Source: Balaenoptera acutorostrata (taxonomy: Eukaryota; Chordata; Mammalia; Artiodactyla; Balaenopteridae). From it: DNA of 64,000 bases. Of the stretch, positions 24,256 through 36,360 are shown piece after piece. Every line of letters starts with the position of its first letter. The first letter of the stretch is position 1. The stretch covers positions 50,889,000 through 50,952,999 of the forward strand of contig NC_080079.1 of the NCBI RefSeq assembly GCF_949987535.1, read 5' to 3'. The position numbers and the translations under genes were made by a program. Under the pieces are notes generated by a model. It saw only the letters and a program-made list of their open reading frames with translations, searched no databases and was not told where the DNA came from.

Positions 24256-24563
24256 GGGCTTCCCTGGTGGCGCAGTGGTTGAGAATCTGCCTGCCAATGC
24301 AGGGGACACAGGTTCGAGCCCTGGTCTGGGAAGATCCCACATGCCGCGGAGCAACTACGCCCGTGAGCCACAATTACTGAGCCTGCGCATCTGGAGCCTG
24401 TGCTCCACAACAGGAGAGGCCACGATAATGAGAGGCCCGCGCACCGCGATGAAGAGTGGTCCCCACTTGCCACAACTAGAGAAAGCCCTCGCACAGTAAC
24501 GAAGACCCAACACAGCCATAAATAAAATAAATAAATAAATAAATATTTAAAAAAAAAAAAAAA
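24256..24563 (+). mobile_element. CHR-family SINE, long form, inside L1 ORF2
   Basis: Complete copy with TAAATAAATAAATAAATA and poly-A tail. Perfect 15-bp target duplication AAGAAAATTGAAATC at 24241-24255 and 24564-24578. It cuts the endonuclease domain. Confidence 0.97.
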
Positions 24564-26308
24564 AAGAAAATTGAAATCATATCAAGCATGTTTTCTGACC
24601 ACAACGCTATGAGATTAGAAATGAATTACAGGGATAAAAACATAAAAAACACAAACACATGGAGGCTAAACAATACGTTACTAAATAACCAAGAGATCAC
24701 TGAAGAAATCAAAGAGGAAATCAAAAAATACCTAGAGACAAATGACAATGAAAACACGATGATCCAAAACCTATGGGATGCAGCAAAAGCAGTTCTAAGA
24801 GGGAAGTTTATAGCTATACAAGCCTATGTCAAGAAACAAGAAAAATCTCAAATAAACAATCTAACCTTACACCTAAAGGAAATAGAGAAAGAAGAACAAA
24901 CAAAACTCAAAGTTAGCAGAAGGAAAGAAATCATAAAGATCAGAGCAGAAATAAATGAAATAGAAACAAAGAAAACAATAGCAAAGATCAATAAAACTAA
25001 AAGCTGCTTCTTTGAGAAGATAAACAAAATTGATAAGCCATTAGCCAGACTCATCAAGAAAAAGAGGGAGAGGACTCAAATCAATAAAATTAGAAATGAA
25101 AAAGGAGAAGTTACAACAGACACCGCAGAAATACAAAGCATCCTAAGAGACTACTACAAGCAACTGTATGCCAATACAATGGACAACCTGGAAGAAATGG
25201 ACAAATTCTTAGAAAGGTATAAGTTTCCAAGACTGAACCAGGAAGAAAGAGAAAATATAAACAGACCAATCACAAGGAAAGAAATTGAAAGTGTGATTAA
25301 AAATCTTCCAACAAACAAAAGTCCAGGACCAGATGGCTTCACAGGTGAATTCTATCAAACATTTAGAGAAGAGCTAACACCCATCCTTCCTTCTCAAACT
25401 CTTCCAAAAAATTGTGGAGGAAGGAACACTCCAAAACTCATTCTATGAGGCCACCATCACCCCGATACCAAAACCATATAAAGATACTACAAAAAAAGAA
25501 AATTACAGACCAATATCATTGATGAATATAGATGCAAAAATCCTCAACAAAATACTAGCAAACAGAATCCAACAACACATTAAAAGGATCATACACCATG
25601 ATCAAGTGGGATTTATCCCAGTGATGCAAGGATTCTTCAATATACACAAATCAATCAATGTGATACACCATTTTAACAAATTGAAGAATAAAAACCATAT
25701 GATCATCTCAATAGATGCAGAAAAAGCTTTTGACAAAATTCAACACCCATTTATGATAAAAACTCTCCAGAAAGTGGGCATGGAGAGAACCTACCTCAAC
25801 ATAATAAAGGCCATATATGACAAACCCACAGCAAACATCATTCTCAATGGTGAAAAACTGAAAGCATTTCCTCTAAGATCAGGAACAAGGCAAGGATGTC
25901 CACTCTCACCACTATTATTCAACATAGTTTTGGAAGTCCTAGCCATGGCAATCAGAGAAGAAAAAGAAATAAAAGGAACACAAATTGGAAAAGAAGAAGT
26001 AAAACACTCACTGTTTGCAGATGACATGATACTATACATAGAGAATCCTAAAGATGCCACCAGAAAACTACTAGAGCTAATCATGAATTTGGTAAAGTTG
26101 CAGGATACAAAATTAATGCAGAGAAATCTCTTGCATTCCTATACACTAACGATGAAAGATCAGAAAGAGAAATTAAGGAAACAATCCCATTCACCATTGC
26201 AACAAAAAGAATAAAATACCTAGGAATAAACCTACCTAGAGAGACAAAAGACCTGTATGCAGAAAACTATAAGACATTGATGAAAGAAATTAAAGATGAT
26301 ACAAACAG

Positions 26309-26619
26309 GGGCTTCCCTGGTGGCACAGTGGTTGAGAATCTGCCTGCCAATGCAGGGGACACAGGTTCGAGCCCTGGTCTGGGAAGATCCCACATGCCAC
26401 AGAGCAACTAGGCCCGTGAGCCACAATTACTGAGCCTGCGCGTCTGGAGCCTGCGCGTCTGGAGCCTGTGCTCCGCAACAAGAGAGGCCGCGATAGTGAG
26501 AGGCCTGTGCACCGCGATGAAGAGTGGCCCCCGCTCACCGCAACTAGAGAAAGCCCTCGCACAGAAACGAAGACCCAACACAGCCAAAAATAAATAAATA
26601 AATAAAAATTAAAAAAAAA
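26309..26619 (+). mobile_element. CHR-family SINE, long form, inside L1 ORF2
   Basis: Complete copy; perfect 17-bp target duplication AAAGATGATACAAACAG at 26292-26308 and 26620-26636. It carries a small internal duplication of GCGTCTGGAGCCTG (about 26439-26470). Confidence 0.97.
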
Positions 26620-28294
26620 AAAGATGATACAAACAGATGGAGAGATATACCATGTTCTTGGATTGGAAGAATCAATATTGTGAAAATGACTATACTACCC
26701 AAAGCAATCTACAGATTCAATGCAATCCGTATCAAATTACCAATGGCAATTTTTACAGAACTAGAACAAAAAATCTTAAAATTTGTATGGAGACACAAAA
26801 GACCCCGAATAGCCAAAGCAGTCTTGAGGGAAAAAAATGGACCTGGAGGAATCAGACTCCCTGACTTCAGACTATACTATAAAGCTACAGTAATCAAGAT
26901 AATATGGTACTGGCACAAAAACAGAAACATAGATCAATGGAACAAGATAGAAAGCCCAGAGATAAACCCATGCACCTATGGTCAACTCATCTATGACAAA
27001 GGAGGCAAAGATATACAATGGAGAAAAGACAGTCTCTTCAATAAGTGGTGCCGGGAAAACTGGACAGCTACATGTAAAAGAATGAAATTAGAACACTCCC
27101 TAACCATACACAAAAATAAACTCAAAATGGATTAGAGACCTAAATGTAAGACCAGACACTATAAAACTCTTAGAGGAAAACATAGGAAGAACACTCTTTG
27201 ACATAAATCACAGCAAGATCTTTTTTGATACACCTCCTAGAGTAATGGAAATAAAAACAAAAATAAACAAATGGGACCTAATGAAACTTCAGAGCTTTTG
27301 CACAGCAAAGGAAACCATAAACAAGACGAAAAGACAACCCTCAGAATGGGAGAAAATATTTGCAAACGAATCAATGGAAAAAGGATTAATCTCCAAAATA
27401 CATAAACAGCTCATGCAGCTCAATATTAAAGAAACAAACAACCCAATCTAAAATGGGCAGAAGACCTAAATAGACATTTCTCCAAAGAGGACATACAGAT
27501 GGCCAAGAAGCACATGAAAAGTTGCTCAACATCACTAATTATTAGAGAATTGTAAATCAAAACTTCAATGAGGTATCACCTCACACCAGTTTGAATGGGC
27601 ATCATCAGAAAATGTACAAACAACAAATGCTGGAGAGGGTGTGGAGAAAAGGGAACCCTCTTGCCCTGTTGGTGGGAATGTAAATTGATACAGCCACTAT
27701 GGAGAACAGTATGAAGGTTCCTTAAAAATCTAAAAATAGAATTACCATATGATCCAGCAATCCCACTACTGGGCATATACCCAGAGAAAACCATAATTCC
27801 AAAAGACACATGCACCCCAATGTTCATTGCAGCACTATTTACAATAGCCAGGTCATGGAAGCAACCTAAATGCCCATCAACAGAAAAATGGATAAAGAAG
27901 ATGTGGTACATATATACAATGGAATGTTACTCAGCCATAAAAAGGAATGAAATTGGGTCATTTGTTGAGACGTGGATGGATCTAGAGACTGTCATACAGA
28001 GTGAAGTAAGTCAGAAAGAGAAAAACAAATATCGTATATTAACGCATATATGTGGAACCTAGAAAAATGGTACAGATGAACTGGTTTGCAGGGCAGAAAT
28101 TGAGACACAGATGTAGAGAACAAATGTATGGACACCAAGGGGTGAAAGCGGTGGGGGGGTGGGGATGGTGGTGTGATGAACTGGGAGATTGGGATTGACA
28201 TACATACACTGATGTGTATCAAATGGATGATTAATAAGAACCTGCTGTATAAAAAAATAAGAAATAAAATAAATAAAATAAAAGCAATGTACCA

Positions 28295-28720
28295 ATCTTC
28301 ACTGGATCCTATTGTTCTAAAGGATTTTACTAAGACATTTGGCAAACCTTGAATGGGATCTGAGGATTAGATGGTAGTAATATTAATATCCTGACTTTGA
28401 TATAGGTTGCTTTTTCATAGGAAATACACCCTAACTTAGTGTTCTATGAAAGAAGTAAGCTCTAATATCGTAAGCACCCATAATATAGTATGAATTAACT
28501 CTCTCCTGAGCATAATGATATGAATTATGTGCCATCCTTGAGAGAACTGGAAATAGTCACTCAAATCATTTTCTCCTCTTCTGTCATTCAGTTGAGGAAC
28601 CCTGGCTGAGAAAGGCTGCACTTTAATATTATAGGATGATCATGTCAGCAACTTACTCTCAAATGGTTCTGGGAAAAAAGAAAAGTAATTCTGAGATTGT
28701 TTCGAGGTTAAAGGAAAGAA
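28295..28720 (+). mobile_element. Second half of the old repeat split by the L1
   Basis: The sequence continues that before the L1 (22314-22537) across the target duplication. It includes CAACTTACTCTCAAATGGTT at about 28649-28668, a motif I associate with a common ancient mammalian repeat whose family I cannot assign. Confidence 0.5.
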
Positions 28721-28732
28721 AGAAAATGTCAT

Positions 28733-29839
28733 AATTTTTTTTTGACATTAGACAAGATAAAAACCTTTATTTACAAATATTCTATTCCTTAAAAAATGTA
28801 TACAGGAAAAGGGTTTGGATTAAATATGATAAAATCACAGGAAACAAAGCAAAATTCTGATAAAATCGAGGAGAAATTGATGACAGCCGGAAAATCCAAA
28901 CCAGTTATAACTGTTACAAGAGGGTCAGGGCAAATAGATTGAGGAAGAAAAACCACATCAAATTTCCCTTGAACCCTCTGCCACTGTTTTTGTTCCATAA
29001 GTTAATAACTAGCTCAGAAGTTTCAAGTTATGTGTGGTTTTACTTCTACCCACCTCACATAATGGTGAAGACATTTATTTAATAAAAACAAAATCAGAGA
29101 AAGAGATTGCCTCCATTCAGAGAATACAGTAGGAAAACCACTTGCTCAAAGTGACTGAGAATTCTTTGAGGAATGAAATCATATAACCTGGGATTGTGCT
29201 AAAAGAATCTCTCACCTCTTGTTGCCACTGGCTGAGGTAGCCAAAAGTCAGACCCAAAGTTTGAGCAGTAATCTGATAAATTACATGATCAGTTGAATTC
29301 ACAGCCTCACTGTTTTGTTTCTGTTTTAATTTATTTATTTTATTTATTTATTTTTGGCTGCATTGGGTCTTCATTGCTGAGCGTGGGCTTTTCTCTAGTT
29401 GTGGCGAGCGGGGGCTACTCTTCGTTGCGGAGCATGGGCTCTAGGAGCATGGGCTTCAGTAGTTGTGGCACGTGGGCTCAGTAGTTGTGGCTCATGGGCT
29501 CTAGAGCGCAGGCTCAGTAGTTGTGCTTCACGGGCTTAGTTGCTCCGCGGCATGTGGGATCTTCCCAGACCAGGGCTCGAACCTGTGTCCCCTGCATTGG
29601 CAGGCAGATTCTTAACCACTGCGCCACCAGGGAAGCCCCAGCCTCACTGTTTCTTAGCTGAAAGTCAAGGCAGTGATGAGGATTCTCAAAAGTGCAATGA
29701 GGTTCACACTTCTAACCATACTCAGCCTCGTTTGTCTGAAGAGTCACCTTGCTTGAAGACCCGTTAGAGACTCTGGAGCGAGTTACCTGCAAGAGAAGGC
29801 CAATCCCACCTGGTGCTGTATCTAGACCTACTACGAGAA
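28733..29839 (-). pseudogene. Possible processed retrocopy, source gene not recognised
   Basis: On the minus strand the sequence ends in an A run (T run at about 28735-28743) with an AATAAA signal about 20 bases upstream (complement of TTTATT near 28766-28771), as in a reverse-transcribed mRNA. Upstream are two short broken frames (29117-29302 and 28789-28998). A SINE splits it at 29316-29638, and the sequence continues to about 29839, where a MER5 element begins. I do not recognise either peptide. It could also be ordinary intergenic DNA with a chance poly-T; no target duplication was found. Confidence 0.3.
29316..29638 (-). mobile_element. CHR-family SINE, long form
   Basis: Complete reverse copy ending GCGCCACCAGGGAAGCCC. 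Target duplication CAGCCTCACTGTTT at 29302-29315 and 29639-29652. Confidence 0.96.
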
Positions 29840-30010
29840 CTATGGTTCTCAACCTTGGCTACACATTAGAATCACCTGGAGAGTCTTAGAAAACACTGTC
29901 TCTGGCTTTCATGCCTAGAAATTTTGATTTAATTTTTCTGGGGTCCAATTTAATTTGAGTTTTAGCAGCTCCCAGACCTTCTAACTTGCAGCCAAGACTG
30001 AGAACTACTG
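29840..30010. mobile_element. MER5-type hAT-Charlie DNA transposon relic
   Basis: Non-autonomous hAT element: opens with TATGGTTCTCAACCTTGGCT and closes with the matching inverted end GCCAAGACTGAGAACTACTG. Its length (~170 bp) fits MER5A. Confidence 0.85.
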
Positions 30011-32040
30011 GACTATAGAGATCAGACCCAGCTTGTCCCAAGGTCAGATTGCAACATAAAACACAGGAGCAGCCTTTTATGAAAAAAATTTCAAGATTTA
30101 ACTAACTCACATCGGCAGCATGCATTATTTGAAATTCTTGTGCATGGGAAATTTGTCTTTTCTTTCCCATTTATTTATTTATTCAATCATTTATATCAGC
30201 ATGGACTCATGGATATTTATTTTATATTTTGGGTTATCACCAATACTACCTTCATTGATCAAATTGCTCCAGCTTTAGCCATTGGGAACTCTTTCAATTG
30301 ACGTCTGTGTCCCCTTAACACTCCCAGAATTGTGAGGCTTTGTTTTTCAGCACTCCCTTACTTTCTGGCACTACAAGATGCTCCAGGTTTTTCTTGTACA
30401 TTTGTTACCCCAGTCCTAGAATGAGTCATATCTCCGAGGGACCCTGGTTCCTTTTATTGGAGAATGGTATTTGAAACCAAGAGCTGAGAGCTCTGTGTAA
30501 TTTTTATATCCTGCTACACTAAAACAAACAAAAACCGCAAATTAAACAAACAAACAAACAAACAAACAAAACCCTGAGTTCCCAGGGCCAACCTTGGAAT
30601 CCCTTTCCTGGCTTCCTTTGAGAGTTGGGGTTGGAGGTCGTCCTGACCATCAACTGTTTGGTGACTTTCCTTCAGGTGGGCGCCAGCCTGGCTCTGGTGG
30701 GCATTGATAAAACTAACAAATGATAGTGTAGTAAGTACTCAAAGAGAGGAAAGTAAAGGTGCATAGAAGGAGAAACTAATGCAGTGGGGTAGAGCTGGAA
30801 GAAATTTCAAGCCTTGAGAGTAGCTCAGGATGTGCTGCTTGAGTTCAGACACAGTAGCTGTCATCTTTTAGATCCCATGCTCTTGGTACCCCTAACCTGA
30901 CCCGCTGCCTGGCCCACAGCAGTCCTCCATCAGCATCCTGCTGATGGTCCCACCCCACTGAGCTCAGAGTAGCCCACAGAATATTAGCAGAGCCCTCAAT
31001 GTGGGAAGCCCCAAAGTAGCTCTCCAGCCCTGCTGCTTGTCCTAGGCAGAAGAATCCTTCCAAGTTTCTGAATTTATTCTGTGTGCCGTTTGGGGATTTC
31101 TGAACCATCCTTGGTGACATCTCCACTGAAAGCAGCATTTGGGAGGTTACCTCTAAGGTGAAGGTATCAAAGGGGTCCTCCAGTCAGCTCTGGACTAAGG
31201 TGGGTGGAGAGGGAACAGAGAAGAGCGAAGTAAAGGCCCCGTCCCAGGAGTGTGCCAGTCATGGGAACTGAGACAAACCCAAGGAAGACAAAGGCTAGGA
31301 GGCAGCTGACTCCAGGTCACAAGGTTCAGTCAGTTGCTGTGGCAGTTCTGAGGTGATGACCCCTGGCTGCAGTGGAGGGTGGGAGAGGTGGGAGAGTTGC
31401 AAGGGGTGGCATTCCTGTAGGCAACTCACTGCTAACAGACACTGAAGCTGGACAGCCCCGGTACCTGCTAGGGAATAACAAGTAAGCCATCTTGACAGGA
31501 GTAAGGGAATAAGCAGGGAAGTGGAGGCTGGGAAGGTTTTAGAATAGGATTCTTGTACCTGGGCCCAGACAAATTTCATGGCCTGGAGACTGAAACTGGG
31601 TGCAAAGCTGAGAGATCACGTGCATTTTTCAGGGCACAGGGTTAACAGAGCTCATAGCATTTTCTCAAAGGTTGAGAGCCACTGTTGCTTCTGGGCAGAG
31701 TGAGATAAAACTCGGAAGCTGCCTAGGATCAGACCTTACAGTTTATCAACCCTGCCTGAAGTACAGTGGCCCTTAACTCACTCGGGCCTCCTAAAACCCT
31801 TTCTGCAAGGGGAAGGGGGACTGGTATTATTGTTTTCATTTCACCAAAACTGACAACTCATTCCTTTTCTATAATCCCAGGGGTCCTCTTGGAGGTATCT
31901 CCGTGATTCCAGAGAAAAGGGTGCACAGCCTGGGGTGAGTACGGGAGACCCTGTGTGCAAACATTCATTCTCCAGGGGAGACCGAGGGAAGCCAAGGCCT
32001 GAGGAAGTCCAGGGCGCACACAACTAATTATGACTGCGAC
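30011..32040. other. Intergenic, largely unique
   Basis: Only a (CAAA)n run (about 30541-30570) and AT-rich ATTTATTTATTT (30170-30183) are notable. ORFs of about 60-100 codons at 30845-31579 lie on the minus strand without splice or homology support. GC content rises towards the CpG island at the end of the segment. Confidence 0.5.
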
Positions 32041-33420
32041 TGCAACTTTGTGGAACACCTTCGGGGTCGCCCAGGAATTTGGGGGCGGATAAGAGGCCAC
32101 GGGCTCGGAGGCCTCAGGTTTGCTGTGTTGATCAGCTTCAGGAGGACCGAAGAAGCAATGCAGGTGTGAGCGCGGGGTAAAGGGGACAGCGGCAAAACGT
32201 GCAGGAACCGTGCATCCGGCAGCAGAGACCCCGGCAGCATGGTGCGTGGCCGGATGGGCACTGCGCGTGGCCTCCGGCGCCCAGGACCCGCTGCAGACCG
32301 CGGGTTCACTCCCACACTTCCCTCCTGAGCTGCACAGGCCACACCTCGATGGGACGCTGTGGGCGGGAGGCACGGAGGTGCGGGTGTCCACTTCAACCGG
32401 GCTGGCTCAGTGCCAGTCGTTGCTAAGCCCTTTTGGACTCAAAAGCCTCAGATAAGGAGGTCAAAGCCCAGTTGGGGGTGGACGAGAGAATCCTGCCGCC
32501 GCTAGCCGGTCCCCAGCGGCTCCCGACCACTGTGCGGGTCAGTAGAGCCGGTGCGCTCGGGCGAAGGCTACTGCCCCGCGTTCTTCCGCCCGCGGGAGCC
32601 CAAGGACCCGCCTTCGTTCATCATCCCCCATCCGCTCCCCGGGCCACTGCCGAGTAGCCCCGCGTAAGCCGCCGGGCCATCGGTCAGTCCAGGAAGTGCC
32701 CGCGAGGTCATCGGTACAACAAAGGCGGCCCCAAGCGGCGCCTTCTGTCTTGTAAATACCGGGCCGTGTCCCCGGGCACAGTGGAGTCCCGGGAGAGAAG
32801 CAGCCGGAGGAATCCCGCCCCCACTCCGCACCCTTCCCCCACAATTACGGAGCGCATTCATTTGAAATGTTAATGTTTTGAAGCTTCCCGTAGGCCTGCA
32901 TCTGTCTCCCTGAAAGCAGGCTGCAGCCTCTGGGATTAATAAACAAACCAGCATTTGGCTTGGATGGGAGCCGGGTAAACATTTGTTGGTCTCAAAGAGA
33001 GAGGCAGGTGTACTAGGACAAACGCGGGTAAATCATTACACAGTCCCGCCACTCGCTTTAAAAAGACTCCTTTGTGCACAGATTCCAGGAGAGAGTTTTC
33101 CCAATCTACAGGCCCTTATTTGCACCCTCCGGGCTGAGGGCCCCAGCCCCGCTGCCTTCTGCCCCCCGACCCGCACGGTGGAATCCGGGCCACAGGTAGA
33201 GGGCGAGGCGGCGCCGCGCTCGGGCGGAGCCAAGCCCAGGCCCCGCCCAGGTGCTGTCAGGCCAGTTCCCCGCCTGCAGCTCCACCGCCAAGGGGCCGCT
33301 AGAATTCCGATGTCTTGGGGTAAGAGCCCCGACCACCGCGAGGTTCTGTGTCTCTGGCCCGTAGGCCTGAGCCTAACGCGCCCAGCCTCCGCAGCGGGAG
33401 GACACAGAGGGTTGTCACAA
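32041..33420. promoter_or_regulatory. Orphan CpG island (two GC-rich lobes)
   Basis: A rough hand count gives 65-70 CpGs in 32041-32840 and about 25 in 33121-33400, well above the surrounding DNA. An AT-richer pocket at 32840-33050 separates the lobes. No repeat covers it. ORFs of up to 295 codons run through it on both strands, but they overlap each other, as expected in stop-poor GC-rich DNA. It lies about 9.5 kb upstream of the WAPL promoter. It could be the promoter of an unannotated noncoding transcript or an orphan/enhancer island. Confidence 0.7.
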
Positions 33421-35394
33421 CCGGTGTTTTTAAAAGACTTGACCTGTGTCTCCCTGCTCACATTCCATAGTTGTCGGGTTATTGCCAAAATAGCATCATG
33501 TCGGATTCTTTGCTCAGCCCAGCTGCTAGCGATGATAATAGTACCCGCGAAAACTTTGGCAGCGCTGACACTGCCAGTCACTGTTCGAATCCCTTCACAT
33601 GGATTAATTTGTGATGAGATGATTCAAGTCATCGACGTGCTTCTTTCTAGAACAGGTACATCACTTACTCTCCACCCGTCCTCTCGGGATGAGAGCAAAT
33701 CGGGATGCGCGCATAGAACATGGGGTTCCAGTTGTGCAGGTATGACTCCAAGGGCTCGGGGTTCATATGTGCTGCAGAGAGGCTGTGGAGGTCGCCAGGG
33801 CGCCATTGTGGTCCTGGAACGCTGCCAGGCCTCCACAATTCCCCAACTTCAACATTCTTTAATCCATTAAACCCTCCAAGCAGGCGCTGCCTGGCCTTCC
33901 AAAAGCTTTTTCCTCAAGCTGAGAAAACCCAACAGAGAAATGATCATTTTTCAACTATGAGAGCCAACCACACTCATACATAATGAAGGAAGTCACACAA
34001 AAGAAAGAATTCCTTCCCACTCTCCTGGGAGAGGTCCCTCAGCGCAGAGAATATTCAGAGCTGCCCAAACTATGGGCCAGGCTGGGGTATGTACAGAGTA
34101 GGAGGGCTCTCACCCAAGAGCTGGAGTTTGTCACTGGAAGAAATCCCTGCCCAGGTTATTCATAAGCATTTCTTTGAAATCCCAATTCCTGTGTTTCCTC
34201 TGTCCCAAGTTGTGGATCCCCTGGGCCAGCTGAGGGACACAGGGAAGGGAGGAGGAACAGCTTAGAGTAGAGGAGCCTGCTCTCTATCCCAGTAATAGCA
34301 GCTGGGTGCTGTCAGAGGACCCAATGAACAAGGTGGGAAGAGATTGTATATCACCTGGGTAAGACTAGGCACTGTGGCCCCAAACTGGTGAATAAGCCTG
34401 GTCTTGTAGACACCTGTCTGCCCCTCTACCCTTGGTGTTCACAGATTACATATCTCCTAGGGTCTCCTAGATTTGTTTTATCTTCCTGCAAGGACTAGTC
34501 CATTCCTGACTCCAACCTGGCCTCTTCCTCTAAATACCCCCAAAGTCTCAACCAGATTCTTACTTTTCCAGGCAGGCCTGAACCTCTGGCTTAAAAGGAC
34601 AGCAAAACGATGGGGTTCCTCTACATGGCCTGATATTAAGGGCCCAGTATAGTACATGCTTCATGCCTGTGACCTTTGGAGAAAGACAGACACCTAAGTA
34701 GTTGGGTGATCTTGAGCAAATCATTTATCTTTGACAGTGTTCCTTAAGTTTCCCATCAGTAGAGTGGTTGGATAATAGATCCAAAATCCCTGAAAAGGAG
34801 ATGTAGGGAAATCTGCATCGTAAACTCAGCACCTGGAAGCCTGCTCACCTGTTTTCTCACATGCTCTCCTGAGGCTCTACTACATGATAGTAGAGATGGT
34901 AATGTCACTACCACACTGTCGTTTGCCCTGCAAGTGAAATACTTGAAACTGAATCACCCTGGCATCCTGGCTTGGGTGAGCAGCAGTCAGAGGGAGATTG
35001 GCTTTCAGAGCAGGTGACAACCCAGAGGCCTGCCTCCTGTTACTGTAGCCAGGCAGTCAGCTAACACCACCTCACTGTTGGGATGGATCTTGCTCCCAGC
35101 AGCGTATCCCACTGCCTCCTGCCTAGGAGGGGAGCCCAAGCAGATCTTCACTGACATTCAATAGCCTTGTTCTTCCACTGTTTCCATCTCAAGGATATTA
35201 ATCTCTAGCCTGCCTGCGGCTATCAGAATTCTTTTTCAACACTTCCAATACACACACTCATCATAGCCATTTTCCGGACTTACTAGAAAGAGGCACAGAA
35301 CTCCAATATGACCCAAACTCCATATGCCTGGTTTTCTGTATCTACTTTTAATTGAGAACTATGGAAACACGGAATAGAGGATGATTGATTTATG
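33421..35394. other. Intergenic, largely unique, one MIR
   Basis: No coding exon recognised. A MIR fragment is at 34660-34800. The rest shows no repeat or RNA gene I can name. Confidence 0.5.
34660..34800 (+). mobile_element. MIR SINE fragment
   Basis: GGGTGATCTTGAGCAAATCA and the following T/C-rich and GTAGAGTGGTTGGATAATAG segments follow the MIR core (gtgaccttgggcaa, then the aaatggg-like part). Confidence 0.65.
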
Positions 35395-35690
35395 TGAGAG
35401 GGTATATGATTCATGATAAGGTTCCACAAGTGGAGAGGGAGAAAGACTTTCCAGGCAGAGGGGACTGAACGAGTCTTGCAATGAAGGCTTGAGGCTCTTG
35501 AGTAGTCTGATACAGGTAGAGAGGAGAGGAAGCGGGACGGGAGGTGTGGTCAACGCCATTGCAAATGCCAATGGATGTGAACTCATTTCTGGTAGACAGT
35601 GGGGAGCCACCAAAGTTTTTTTTAAAAGAGGTAGGTGGTTTGTTACATTCATGTTTTAGAATTATCATTCTGGTGGCTGTGTGTGAATTC
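35395..35690 (-). mobile_element. LINE-2 fragment, antisense
   Basis: Purine-rich antisense L2 sequence, including TTCCAGGCAGAGGGGACTGA and ATTATCATTCTGGTGGCTGT blocks typical of L2. Confidence 0.65.
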
Positions 35691-36360
35691 ATCTTTTTAA
35701 ATAGACTTTTTTTAGAACAGTTTTAGGTTCACAGAAAAATTGAGCATAGAATACAGAGAATTCCCATATACCTCCCTCCCCACCCCCCCACCCCCCAGTT
35801 TACTGTTTTGCATTAGTGTGGTATATTTGTTACAATTAATGAACCAATATTGATACATTGTTAACTAAAGTCCCTAGTTTACATTAGTGTTCACTCTGTG
35901 TTTTACAGTTCCATGGGTTTTGACAAGTGCATACTATCACGCACACACCGTTACAGTATCATACAGAATCGTTTCACCACCCTAAAAAAATCCCCTGTGC
36001 TTCATCTATTCATTACTCCTCCTCCCTTCCTGTAAATCTCTTGGCAATCACTCTATCTCAACTCATCTTGCTTTTCCAGAACATCATATAGTTGGAATCA
36101 TACGGTATGTGGACTTTTCAGACTGGCTTCTGTCTCTTAGTAATATGCATTTAAGGTTCTTCCATGTCTTTTTGTGGCTTGAGAGCTCATTTCTTTTGGT
36201 AAGTCTATTTCTTTTGGGGGAGGGGGGGCCACACTGCGCGGCTTGTGGTATATAAGTTCCCTGACCAGGGATTGAACCCAGGCCCTTGGCAGCGAAAGAG
36301 CCGAGTCCTAACCACTGGATCACCAGGGCATTCTCTGGTGAGTCTATTTTTTTACATTTT
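35691..36360 (-). mobile_element. Old L1 fragment, antisense
   Basis: Antisense L1 3' sequence, from ACAGTTTTAGGTTCACAGAA (35721) through the complement of the ORF2 tail near 36090-36180. Split by a SINE at 36211-36335. Confidence 0.7.
36211..36335 (-). mobile_element. CHR-family SINE, short form
   Basis: G-rich 3' end, GGGATTGAACCCAGGCCCTT, head complement CACCAGGGCATTC. Flanked by TGGTAAGTCTATTT (36197-36210) and TGGTGAGTCTATTT (36336-36349). Confidence 0.9.

Larger units (their letters stand above)
23587..28062 (+). pseudogene. L1 ORF2 (endonuclease-reverse transcriptase), multiply broken
   Basis: ORF2p nicks target DNA and reverse-transcribes RNA. Domains are in order. The APE-like endonuclease spans 23630 to about 24610, with the NVNGLN start, QQETHF, a GDFN motif (about 24019-24030) and a SDH motif (about 24593). 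The RT region spans about 25250-26200, with [21 protein letters not shown] and the catalytic FADD at 26014-26025. The C-terminal domain runs to 28062. No start ATG is visible. Breaks: a TGA at 23764-23766 where a Trp is expected, SINE insertion at 24256, frameshifts near 25400 and 26085, SINE insertion at 26309, and a frameshift near 27115 causing the TAG at 27133-27135. The catalytic motifs are retained but the gene cannot make a full protein. Confidence 0.93.
22553..28279 (+). mobile_element. Nearly complete LINE-1, dead, with exact target duplications
   Basis: Insertion bounded by the 15-bp duplication AAAAGCAATGTACCA at 22538-22552 and 28280-28294. It starts about 80 bp upstream of ORF1, so most of the 5'UTR promoter is missing. 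It contains broken ORF1 (22634-23534), broken ORF2 (about 23587-28062) and a 3'UTR ending in an AAATAAAATAAATAAAATA tail. Two CHR SINEs inserted later (24256-24563 and 26309-26619), giving about 5.1 kb of L1. The flanks at 22314-22537 and 28295-28720 read as two halves of one older repeat, as expected for a clean insertion. Confidence 0.95.

Noticed and set aside
32983..33870. 295-codon plus-strand ORF through the orphan CpG island
   Set aside because: Overlapping ORFs of similar quality run on the other strand (33036-33581), composition follows GC content, and there is no domain or splice support.
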